This document shows positions 24,546 to 35,012 of a stretch of DNA of 35,052 nucleotides, one piece after another (the stretch's first letter is position 1; the number at the start of each line of letters is the position of its first letter). The DNA is from Bacteroidales bacterium (lineage in GTDB: Bacteria > Bacteroidota > Bacteroidia > Bacteroidales > F082). Made by a program: the position numbers and the translations under genes. The notes below the pieces were generated by a model. It did not search any database and was not told where the DNA came from. It saw nothing but the letters and a program-made list of their open reading frames with translations. Location: assembly GCA_024689285.1 (NCBI GenBank), contig JAILDR010000072.1:1-35052 (forward strand), in the 5' to 3' direction.

Positions 24546-24654
24546 ATTTCATATTCCAATGGCGGTAATACAATATTGAACCTTTTCGAACGATTTTCGT
24601 TTTATGTATTTCATGCCGCAAAGATGAAAACTCTGTCAAGACAAAGCCGTTGAT

Positions 24655-24700
24655 TAAACGTTTGTAGTCGACTGTAAACGTTTGTTGTCGTTTGCTGTCG
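24655..24700. repeat. Short direct repeats (GTTTGNTGTCG type)
   Basis: TAAACGTTTGTAGTCG (24655-24670) and TAAACGTTTGTTGTCG (24675-24690) differ at one base and are exactly 20 bp apart. A third partial copy, GTTTGCTGTCG, ends at 24700, 10 bp further. Each full copy contains the palindrome AAACGTTT. The rest of 24546-24770 shows no gene. Confidence 0.6.
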
Positions 24701-24770
24701 GATAGATTGCTGGTTTTCAGCAGATTTTAGAAACAAGCGTTATACGCCTAAATCCATCAAAAACCCTTCA

Positions 24771-25004
24771 TCACTTTATCATTTCGCAAATTTTGTCTTC
24801 CCTGATGACCTTGGGAGCCGCTTTACCAGCCAATACAAGTATCTTCTTCCCGTTACGGTAGATATGCAGCTGCCGCGAGCGCACTACAGCCGTCAGTTCC
24901 GGGTCGTCCTGCATGGCCAGCCAAAGATGGTGATATTCTCCATTCTCATCAAACAGCTTCCTCTGCAGGTGCGAGCACATATTGGATGTGTCTATTGTTA
25001 ACAT
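24771..25004 (-). CDS. Orphan 77-residue protein, unknown function
   Basis: Predicted 77-residue basic cytosolic protein starting at ATG 25004 with a good promoter box upstream (25026-25033). It reads as one small alpha/beta unit: 'LFDENGEYHHLWLAMQDDP', then 'ELTAVVRSRQLHIYRNGKK' and 'VIREDKICEMIK'. The middle part recalls the 'ELDLQIR..YINIYYKGG' N-terminal segment of some larger nuclease-like bacterial proteins. It may therefore be the surviving N-terminal piece of such a gene; this is a weak impression. No neighbour helps: it stands alone at the edge of the AT-rich accessory segment. Confidence 0.5.
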   Translation of the reverse strand: MLTIDTSNMCSHLQRKLFDENGEYHHLWLAMQDDPELTAVVRSRQLHIYRNGKKILVLAGKAAPKVIREDKICEMIK

Positions 25005-25025
25005 ATCTTGGTTTGATTTTGTTTG

Positions 25026-25033
25026 CAAAGATA
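25026..25033 (-). promoter_or_regulatory. -7 box for the 77-residue gene
   Basis: CAAAGATA on the plus strand is TATCTTTG on the minus strand, followed by GC; 21 nt before ATG 25004. No convincing -33 element was seen. Confidence 0.55.
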
Positions 25034-25137
25034 CAACGATTTTTCCATGTTTGCCAACGGAGTTATTTATATATAAACAACTATCAGTAAACGGTTGATT
25101 CCGATGGGCATGCACGCTGTTTTTCTCTAATATCAGG

Positions 25138-25469
25138 GAGAATCAGAGAGGAAGTAGGGAGAAAGTAGGGAGAAAGCAGGGAGCGGGCTGGATGTGATTC
25201 GCTGCAAAGTGTAAATCGTCAATCGTCAATTCCATTGTTTTTCCATTTCGGGGGGAGGAATTCTTATATATTAATTAATTAATAAATATATTATTATATT
25301 AATTTAATTAATTAAGGTGCTCTATATTAATTTAATTAATTAAGGTACTCTTATCTACAGCCCAAAAAAACGATTTCCTTTGCAGTTGACGATTGACGAT
25401 TGACGTTTTAGGGGAGTAATACCATTTGCGACATACTATGATGACTCTACCGAGGAATGAAGCGAACCA
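25138..25469. repeat. Gene-free AT-rich segment with nested repeats
   Basis: No gene is seen here. From left to right: three imperfect copies of AGTAGGGAGAA-type sequence (25155-25185); the arm ATCGTCAATCGTCAA (25215-25229); an almost pure A/T tract with TTAATTAATTAA; a 28-bp tandem duplication (25295-25322 and 25323-25350, one mismatch); then the exact inverted arm TTGACGATTGACGAT (25386-25400). The 15-bp arms are perfect and enclose 156 nt. It could be a small non-autonomous element, a recombination scar or a replication/partition-like site; nothing decides between these. Confidence 0.6.
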
Positions 25470-25640
25470 TCATAAACTCGTGATTTCTTCTGCCATCTGG
25501 TTTAGCGCTACGCATTCCTCACGATTAATGTGCCGTTTGTTAGCATCAAATTGCCAAGGACTGAGAATAAGTACATGTCCGGAAGCACAAAATCTTGAAT
25601 GCCCTTGCCTTTGCAGTAAGGCATAAAACAATAAAGAAGG
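25470..25640 (-). pseudogene. In-frame continuation after the stop of the third R-M operon gene
   Basis: After the TAA at 25641-25643 the same frame stays open for 56 codons to a TGA at 25470-25472. It reads like real protein ('SGHVLILSPWQFDANKRHI', 'REECVALNQMAEEITSL'). There is no ATG near its start. Either the TAA is a nonsense mutation in a longer gene, or this is the decayed end of another gene. Family not recognised. Confidence 0.35.
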
Positions 25641-26110
25641 TTAAGTGCAACAGTTTAAGGGAATCTCTTTCCCCTGGGGCTTACTTCTTTCAAATAACCT
25701 TCTTAACCCTATATCGAAGCAATCTAGATATTGTAAGAGAATCGTTTTGCAGATAGCAGAAACATTCTGAAACTTGCCTTCCACAAAGTTATGATATTTG
25801 CATGAATGTTCAAAGAAATCATTGCGGTTGACTCTTTTGTAAATTGAGCTGTTCCCAGCCGTAAATCGTAGACATCCTAAGGGCGGAAGCTTTCTCGTAT
25901 GAAAACAAATTCTACCTTTAATACCCCAAGTTCCCCGTTCTTCGTTGTTTTCCCATATGATGCTTATAGAACCATCAGATTCTGCCAAATAGCCTAGCAA
26001 CTCGTATTATTCTTCAGGACATTAGAAACCAACCTATCTGTTTCTTCCAAATTGTGATTTGTACATAACGGCGATTCGTTTTGGTTATCCAACTTGATTG
26101 TAATAGTCAT
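25641..26110 (-). pseudogene. Third gene of the R-M operon, frameshifted
   Basis: An ATG at 26110 overlaps the end of the HNH gene by 26 nt and opens a frame reading 'MTITIKLDNQNESPL' through 'DRLVSNVLKNNTS', which stops at TAG 25994-25996. A second frame, displaced by one base, is open from about 26006 to TAA 25641 and continues with 'LLGYLAESDGSISIIWENNE' and further. Adding one base between 25997 and 26006 would join them into a protein of about 156 residues that is Cys-rich ('CLRFTAG', 'EHSCKYHNF', 'LNCCT'). No slippery heptamer is seen, so a real indel or sequencing error is likelier than programmed frameshifting. Function unknown; position suggests a part of the R-M system. Confidence 0.5.
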
Positions 26111-27272
26111 GAATATACCGCCGTATGGTATTGAAAGAGTCACTTTCATTAAGAACATTACATGAAGTTCCCGTATTCACAACAAATAAGAACGATTTTT
26201 TCGAGTAGAAAGATTCGCCATGTGTGTTTATGTAATCTTCAACTGTACGCGATTTGGCCATAAGACACACCAATTGATACTCTTTGTCAATCAAACGGAA
26301 GTTGCTTCTAGGATGAGCCTTTTGTCTATGTTGGCTACTCGTTAATAGAATAAGATTCTCAAAATAGGATGCCAGTTCCGGAAATTCTGACTTGGGGAAA
26401 ATATGATGAACCTCCGTTGCTACACCATTGGCCAAATCGTCATGAACCTCACTAATGGTTCCTTGCTTCTCTCGCACTTTTCTAATTGCTTTGTTGACCT
26501 GATAATCAATGTAGAAATCCTGATTCATTTGCTCAATCTCTGCTGCTACTGCTTGTTTCCTTGTTAGAGCTTTTTGTTTCTTATCCTTATCTCTAAAGTT
26601 CACTCTATTATACATAAGGTCATACCAGTCAAGTAATTTACCATTGCTACCAGGCAGCATATTGCTGTAAGCAAACAGATTAAACACTTTATGGAATATC
26701 CTATCAACATCCGTTTTTGATTGAGAGGGTGTGTTAGCTGAAATAAATCTGTGGTATTTAGCATAAATTTCAACTTTAGCGGATTTAGAATCAAATATGC
26801 AATTCTTTTTATACTCATCAAAGATTCTCATTAGACCGCTATCAGTTATGACTTTCCCAAAGAACTTTAGCATAAAGTTATATGCGTTTCGCTCTTTAAC
26901 GGAAATGTATTCAAGCATTTCGACATCTGCTACAGAGAAGAATAACAACCCATCATCTTTATTGACTGTCAACACATGAGCATAAGCCAATAATTTTAAT
27001 GGTTGACACAGGACTTTGTTGTACTCATTCCTTGCACTTGGGTCCGCTGGAGATGGCTTGCCAAAAATAACGCGACAGTTATCGATAAAGAATCTCTCAT
27101 CCCATAGATCATTTATCGTGAACGTTTTAGTAGCACAGGAAGTATTGAGAATACAATCCGCAATAAAACAGACAATGTCTGGAGTACATTTTTGGTCAAC
27201 ATACCTCGCATCATGAGTCTGTCGAATATCGAAGTCGTTGTATTGATTGAGATAGTCATCAATATTCGCCAT
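26085..27272 (-). CDS. HNH-domain protein, probable restriction endonuclease
   Basis: Predicted 395-residue cytosolic protein. Residues about 1-270 show no motif I know and may be the DNA-recognition part. The C-terminal third holds an HNH (beta-beta-alpha metal) nuclease site: 'ATEVHHIFPKSEF' with His289/His290, 'ENLILLTSSQHRQKAHP' with Asn306, His315 and His320. It starts 2 nt after the stop of the fused methyltransferase gene. That tight coupling strongly suggests it is the cognate restriction enzyme, probably type II or IIS. The HNH site and asymmetric-type methyltransferase recall the Alw26I/Eco31I/Esp3I group, but sequence similarity to those was not tested. Base composition is AT-rich, as in the rest of the island. 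Confidence 0.75.
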   Translation of the reverse strand: MANIDDYLNQYNDFDIRQTHDARYVDQKCTPDIVCFIADCILNTSCATKTFTINDLWDERFFIDNCRVIFGKPSPADPSARNEYNKVLCQPLKLLAYAHVLTVNKDDGLLFFSVADVEMLEYISVKERNAYNFMLKFFGKVITDSGLMRIFDEYKKNCIFDSKSAKVEIYAKYHRFISANTPSQSKTDVDRIFHKVFNLFAYSNMLPGSNGKLLDWYDLMYNRVNFRDKDKKQKALTRKQAVAAEIEQMNQDFYIDYQVNKAIRKVREKQGTISEVHDDLANGVATEVHHIFPKSEFPELASYFENLILLTSSQHRQKAHPRSNFRLIDKEYQLVCLMAKSRTVEDYINTHGESFYSKKSFLFVVNTGTSCNVLNESDSFNTIRRYIHDYYNQVG

Positions 27273-27274
27273 AG

Positions 27275-30200
27275 TTATTCAGTTTTTAGTTTACCAAAGA
27301 AAAATACGGAGTTATTATCAATATTTAGAGAGCGAGTGCCGCGATTGCGGGCAATACTATAGAACTTGCTGAATTCTTCAGTTGCATAATAAGCCAAATC
27401 CTCTTCCGTGATTGTCATGTCGTCTATTGTCGTGAGTATAGCGACCGAACCATCTGCTATACAATTTTGAGGCATAAAGCAAGCACGAGGATAGTAAGTC
27501 AAATTGGGTACCAGTACACATTCTGTGTGATTCAAGAACTTACCAACTTCCAATTCGCTGATGTTGTCTATATAAGTGTCGTAACCTTCAATGTTGATAA
27601 TTTCATTATTTCCAATGTTCCGAGATTTCAGGACACGGATAGTTCCCTGTCGCTGAGTGTTGGATTTGGTGAGTACACGGTCTCTGAAAGCCTTGAAGAT
27701 ACCAAACACCATTTTTTCAGCTGTTTCATCAAAATCCTGATTGCGGTAAATAAGCCAATAAGGGAATAGGGAGTCAGTAATATAGTTTTGCGGCTTTATT
27801 TCAACAGAGTTGGTGATGTAGGACTCTACTTTGGTCAATCCTTTCTTCACTTTCTTATTAATAGTGAAAGCAATGGTTTCTATCTTGACCTCCTTGAATC
27901 CTTTCTCTCCGAAATCAACAAGGTTTGTTATTGGGTGTTCATTCATCAACTGACGAGTCCTGTCGAATTCAGGGGCATTTATCAGACTCTTTGGTACGAT
28001 GAGCGATACGACATCTCCCAACTCTATTGACTTTTCAATAAAGAATGAGAAAATGTTATTGGTATCTGTGTTGACTACCGATTGCTTGTAGGCTTTCAGC
28101 AATACCTTGTCCCTGACTTTCATATAAGGCGGGTTGCCAACTACAATATCATATCGTTTGGGGAATGTCTCAAGCAACGTATTCTTATTAATGAAGTTCA
28201 TTCTTACATTCTCTGGCAGAGGAATTGCCTTAAGAATTTGCTTCAACAATGCAATGCTGTCGGGGTTGATGTCAATAACATCTATATGCAGTTCTGACAC
28301 ATTTGCATACTTCATAAAGAGCGAAGGTAAGAAATTGCCAACTCCAGTAGCAGGCTCTAATATATGGAGTATCTTGGAGTCTGGATACTCAGGCAGGTTT
28401 TTCACTACAGAGTAGCATATATCCTGTCTTGTGTAATATGCAGCTGTTTCCGACCTTTCACCATTAGCGTATTCTGCAATTTTTGCTAAACGTACAAAAC
28501 CAAGTTTTTTGTGCTTCTTTACGTATTTTAATAGATTGTCTGTATCCGTGAGCTCATTCTTTTCAATTATGCTCAATACTTCTTTTTCTGTTAATTCTGA
28601 TTCGGCTACTTTACCTCTTATCTTTTGGGCTATCTGCCGGAATATAATAGTAGGAACAGCCTCACCCAGACTCTGTCGGATGTTTGGATCTTCTTTCTTC
28701 AGATAGTTCTGCTTTTCCTCCAATGGTAAAGCATTTAACTGTTCATAAGGTATCGCACTCCACTCGAAAGACTGCGGTACTGACATCATCAGCATCACTT
28801 CTCTTATCGAGAATACACGATTGTCTGTTGGGTGAACTGTATTCTGACTCGCCATGATGTCATTTCGCGTATGAACACATGGAGGCACTCTGTCCCAATA
28901 TTGGCGAGTGTACTTGTCACCGTTCTTTCGCTGGTTGTATATTATTTCTCCATCTTTCTCATGATGCGGTATTCGGTTCTTATCTTCGTTGTCAAATGCC
29001 GACTGTCCTTCAGTAATGTTTTCAATCCAGCTAACCATGTGTGGCGCATACGGACGAAATGAATGGTAGATGTCCTGATCCCATATCTCACCCATGTAAT
29101 GCAGATGTGGCAAATGGCCAATCGTCTGTCGTAACGTCTGTTCTTCCTGCCTGTCAGGGAATAGTTCGAGAGGTGTAATCTCTTTCTGGTCTTTTCTCAC
29201 TCCAATGACCAAAGTTCTTGTTCTGCTGCTGGGATTGCCATAGTCCTTGAAGTTGATAACTTTGGTTGCTATGTTATAATCGCCAGCAAGGTCTAAGTCG
29301 ATAGCCTCTTTGATAAGTTTGTCCTGACCATCAACATCCGTACAAATAGACTTCAAAAAAGCAGGAACATTCTCAAAGACAAAGAATCGTGGCTTGATTT
29401 GCCGAATGAGCTTAATTGACTCAACCACCAAAGAATTGCGTTTGAGTTCGTTGCCTTTCTTGTGGTTGGCAACCGACATACCTTGACAAGGAGGCGTTGC
29501 AATAACGACATCTAAGTCTGTCATCCCTCTCATGTTTCGCCACATTTTTATCTCGTGAAATACTTTGTCCTGTGTCTCCTGTAGTGTCATGTCACCACAA
29601 ATGTAACCACTCTCATATAGGCATTTGTGATTATACTTCTGAACATTCAGTCGTCGTTCGATGAGTTCTACTGTGGCAACACAATTGAAGTTTTCTTGCT
29701 TGAATCCATAGCATCCAACACCAGCACAGCTGAAAAGACTGATATAAGTAAGCTGCTGAGGGAATTGTATTCTAGCCGATTTATGAGTCTCAAGCAGTTG
29801 TTCTAATGTCGTATCAGTATATGTTTCCCATATCTGAAGTCGCTGTATTATATAACCAGCGAATAAGTGCTTAACAAACTGCAGTTCAAAAACTAGACGT
29901 AAATCATTCGGGTCATTATCCAGCTCACCTTCTCTACGAGAACCAACCCGAGCAATCGTTATCAGATACAGGTCTCTAATCCCGTAGTAATCCAAATCAC
30001 ATTGTTTTCCAATATATGGGATGAAATAGTATAACTTATTGAGTGCAACAGTAGAAGGGAAACGTTTGCCCGTATAGTAAACCTTTGCCGTTCCATCCAA
30101 GAAGTGTTCTACATTGTCTTTCTTGACATTACAGACAAGGACATTTTTAGACAAATCCAAAGAATCCAAGTCTATTTCCTGACTTTGATTCCTTACAATT

Positions 30201-30277
30201 TCCTTTGGATAATCAACCTGTACTTGGAATAAATCCAGTTGCTGAGGGCGACTCTTTATTGTTTGCTGTTCCGGCAT
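27275..30277 (-). CDS. Fused DNA methyltransferase: m5C (Dcm-like) + m6A (TaqI/Eco57I-like)
   Basis: Predicted 1000-residue bifunctional enzyme. Residues 1-175 are an extra N-terminal region. The cytosine-C5 module follows in the standard motif order: I 'LFSCAGVGCYGF' (181-192), IV 'TPPCQGMS' with the catalytic Cys264, VI 'FENVPAF', VIII 'SSRTRTLVIG', IX 'VFSIREVMLMMSVPQSF', X 'LGEAVP' (537-542). The adenine-N6 module then has motif I 'ILEPATGVGNFL' (639-650) and IV 'IVVGNPPYMK' (711-720), ending in a target-recognition-like region. One m5C and one m6A activity in a single chain is what an asymmetric (type IIS) site needs, each strand being methylated differently. ATG 30277 is preferred over a GTG at 30304. 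The m5C motif IV-VIII order looks intact, so it is probably active. Confidence 0.88.
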   Translation of the reverse strand: MPEQQTIKSRPQQLDLFQVQVDYPKEIVRNQSQEIDLDSLDLSKNVLVCNVKKDNVEHFLDGTAKVYYTGKRFPSTVALNKLYYFIPYIGKQCDLDYYGIRDLYLITIARVGSRREGELDNDPNDLRLVFELQFVKHLFAGYIIQRLQIWETYTDTTLEQLLETHKSARIQFPQQLTYISLFSCAGVGCYGFKQENFNCVATVELIERRLNVQKYNHKCLYESGYICGDMTLQETQDKVFHEIKMWRNMRGMTDLDVVIATPPCQGMSVANHKKGNELKRNSLVVESIKLIRQIKPRFFVFENVPAFLKSICTDVDGQDKLIKEAIDLDLAGDYNIATKVINFKDYGNPSSRTRTLVIGVRKDQKEITPLELFPDRQEEQTLRQTIGHLPHLHYMGEIWDQDIYHSFRPYAPHMVSWIENITEGQSAFDNEDKNRIPHHEKDGEIIYNQRKNGDKYTRQYWDRVPPCVHTRNDIMASQNTVHPTDNRVFSIREVMLMMSVPQSFEWSAIPYEQLNALPLEEKQNYLKKEDPNIRQSLGEAVPTIIFRQIAQKIRGKVAESELTEKEVLSIIEKNELTDTDNLLKYVKKHKKLGFVRLAKIAEYANGERSETAAYYTRQDICYSVVKNLPEYPDSKILHILEPATGVGNFLPSLFMKYANVSELHIDVIDINPDSIALLKQILKAIPLPENVRMNFINKNTLLETFPKRYDIVVGNPPYMKVRDKVLLKAYKQSVVNTDTNNIFSFFIEKSIELGDVVSLIVPKSLINAPEFDRTRQLMNEHPITNLVDFGEKGFKEVKIETIAFTINKKVKKGLTKVESYITNSVEIKPQNYITDSLFPYWLIYRNQDFDETAEKMVFGIFKAFRDRVLTKSNTQRQGTIRVLKSRNIGNNEIINIEGYDTYIDNISELEVGKFLNHTECVLVPNLTYYPRACFMPQNCIADGSVAILTTIDDMTITEEDLAYYATEEFSKFYSIARNRGTRSLNIDNNSVFFFGKLKTE

Positions 30278-30638
30278 AACACAACGCTGCCTTATGCACC
30301 CCACGTCAGGCCTATTATTCTTATATTACCTACATACAAAAAGCGTGGGTGCTTTACTTCTACCTGTCCGCTGTTTGAGGCCTAGCACAGCCCATAGTAG
30401 TAAACAAGTAGAGAAAACAACCACGCAGGAGGTATATTAAACCCGAAAAGTGTGCATGAGGGTTTTCGCCCTCTGCACACCTCGGGAATGTTTATACACA
30501 CCCGTGGCGCTTACTCAGGATTGTCTCTGACTACTATATATGAAAGTGCTAGTTTCAAACAGCCAAAAACAAAGCGTCAGTAACGCCTTTCAATATGTAG
30601 TGTTGCGGCACTTTGACTGCTACAACGCTGCAAAGATA
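30278..30638 (-). ncRNA. Structured leader or independent RNA upstream of the R-M operon
   Basis: On the minus strand TATCTTTG (30631-30638) followed by CAGC is a good promoter box, yet the first plausible start codon is about 350 nt away and nothing between codes for protein. The interval is rich in pairing. A 17-bp hairpin lies at 30442-30486 (CCCGA, GTGTGCA and GAGGG with their complements, loop TTTTCG). GGCGT-TACTG-ACGC-type small hairpins lie near the 5' end. Near the 3' end is a long stem (30343-30426): GCGTGG/CCACGC outside, TTTAC-TAC/GTA-GTAAA, then GCTGT/ACAGC, followed on the minus strand by TTTTTG, like a weak terminator. It could be an attenuator-type leader controlling the methyltransferase or a separate RNA of about 280 nt. 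Confidence 0.45.
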
Positions 30639-31339
30639 GGGAGTTTTTGTGAAAACGAGGAAAGTTTTGGTTGTTTTTATTATCCGTACCCCCATCCAAT
30701 CTCAAATCTCAATCTCGGTTAGAAAAGAAAGTCACAATCCAACTTGAAACCCATTTTTAAAGCGCTTATAACTATATAATAATCAATAATATAAATATAT
30801 AATATAGAATAAAAAGCGAGATAAGGGGTGCCTTGTAAAACAACTGAGACTCTGAGACTGAGACTGCTGGACAGCCTAATGTCAACGTTAAGGATTATTT
30901 AAGTATCTATGAATCATTAAGGTAGGGATGGAAACCTGTCTTGAATATTCCTTCCACTTCCAGTTCTTCCAATTAAAAAAAGATGGACAAATACCCTTTT
31001 TAAGATTATATAAATACTTAATATTTAGATAGATATATATATTATTAGAAGGGATTTGGAACCTTGAAAAAAAACTGGAAGAACTGGAATCTGGAAGATT
31101 TGGACATTACTTTTTACCTAAAAAGCAGCAAGACAACGAGATACGATATCAGCAAATCATCGGTTACCGATACTCCGAACCTTAAAAAGACAGATATCGT
31201 CTCAAAATTTTCCTCTAAAAGGCTTAAAAAACGTATAAAAGCCCCTCTTTCCGATGTTTTTCCCCTTCCTTTCGTGCATGAAAGCGTTTCAAAAAATCAT
31301 CGCTCAGAGCCCGTTTGAAAGGTGCTTTGCGGCAAAAAA
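30639..31339. other. Gene-free AT-rich segment between the R-M operon and leuS
   Basis: No convincing gene on either strand. It contains runs of TATATAATAT (30766-30815), three imperfect CTGAGACT copies (30843-30866), and a perfect 14-bp inverted repeat: TTCCAGTTCTTCCA (30958-30971) and TGGAAGAACTGGAA (31076-31089), enclosing about 100 nt of A/T-rich sequence. An 84-codon plus-strand frame from 31064 begins with TTG, has no promoter, and is Lys/Ser-rich, so I do not call it. Together with the inverted repeat at 25215-25400 it frames the R-M island. Confidence 0.55.
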
Positions 31340-31405
31340 GGCATATCGTTGATAGAGAAAAGGCATATTGCTGGCAGAGAAACGGCTTATCGCTCAAAAG
31401 GAGCA
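31340..31405. repeat. Three 22-bp degenerate tandem units after leuS
   Basis: GGCATATCGTTGATAGAGAAAA (31340), GGCATATTGCTGGCAGAGAAAC (31362) and a weaker GGCTTATCGCTCAAAAGG copy (31384) follow each other at 22-bp spacing, directly downstream of the leuS stop at 31411. Confidence 0.55.
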
Positions 31406-31410
31406 AGGCC

Positions 31411-34551
<3,141 letters not shown>

Positions 34552-34589
34552 ATAATAGAGGTGTTTTTACTGTTTTCTGAAAGAAACTG

Positions 34590-34597
34590 CAAAAATA
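34590..34597 (-). promoter_or_regulatory. -7 box of leuS
   Basis: CAAAAATA on the plus strand is TATTTTTG on the minus strand, followed by CAGT, 38 nt before the leuS ATG. It lies just after the stop of the DUF2442-like gene. Confidence 0.5.
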
Positions 34598-34604
34598 CAG
34601 TTTT

Positions 34605-35012
34605 TTAGAATGTAACAGCGGCAAATTCTTGACCTAATTGATGAATTTGCCGTAAAATTTGTGCCTCACGCTCTTGAGACGGCTTTTTGAAACCGTTGAT
34701 GTAATTGCGCAACAACCCCGCATTAATGTCTGCCTTTAATGCAAACTGCCCCACATTGATTTCCGGATGAGTCAAGAAAAAACGTTGCAGTTCAGAGGGT
34801 TCTGACTCTTCGTAAGTAAAGCTTTCAAAACTGACATCTACATCCAATTTGTGCCAATGAATACCAATCGTGCTGATTTCATATTCTTGACGTTCCGAAT
34901 CAGATGCCTTCAACAAATCTTTATACCAAAGTAGCGACTGGCGATAGGTCTTTCCATCATCGCCAAGGCCATAGAGCCATTCACCTTCAAACCATATTTT
35001 ACTGATCTTCAT
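34605..35012 (-). CDS. DUF2442-domain protein with C-terminal HTH-like region
   Basis: Predicted 135-residue cytosolic protein. The N-terminal 65 residues ('MKISKIWFEGEWLYGLGDDG', then 'SLLWYKDLLKAS', then 'IHWHKLDVDVSFESF') match the DUF2442/NE0471-N-type domain, whose members often accompany DUF4160 proteins in small toxin-antitoxin-like pairs. The C-terminal half ('NVGQFALKADINAGLLRNYI') reads like an XRE-type helix-turn-helix. The start at 35012 is chosen because the domain begins there; an in-frame ATG at 35036 would add 8 residues. It overlaps the preceding gene by 14 nt. Confidence 0.75.
   Translation of the reverse strand: MKISKIWFEGEWLYGLGDDGKTYRQSLLWYKDLLKASDSERQEYEISTIGIHWHKLDVDVSFESFTYEESEPSELQRFFLTHPEINVGQFALKADINAGLLRNYINGFKKPSQEREAQILRQIHQLGQEFAAVTF

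Noticed and set aside
25426..25626. A 66-codon plus-strand open frame in the gap before the R-M operon
   Set aside because: No promoter box, Cys/Ser-rich chance-like composition, and it lies antisense to the more protein-like minus-strand remnant at 25470-25640.
25990..26010. Programmed frameshift in the third R-M operon gene
   Set aside because: No slippery heptamer or downstream pseudoknot is visible; an ordinary indel or sequencing error is simpler.
26085..30638. HEARO/IscB-type system (HNH protein next to a structured RNA)
   Set aside because: The HNH protein has no visible RuvC or bridge-helix segments and sits directly behind a methyltransferase, so restriction is the better reading.
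31064..31318. An 84-codon plus-strand open frame beside leuS
   Set aside because: TTG start, no promoter or ribosome-binding site, low-complexity Lys/Ser composition from an AT-rich repeat segment.
31224..31406. A 60-codon minus-strand frame after leuS
   Set aside because: It is produced by the 22-bp tandem units and shows no start signal or protein-like structure.
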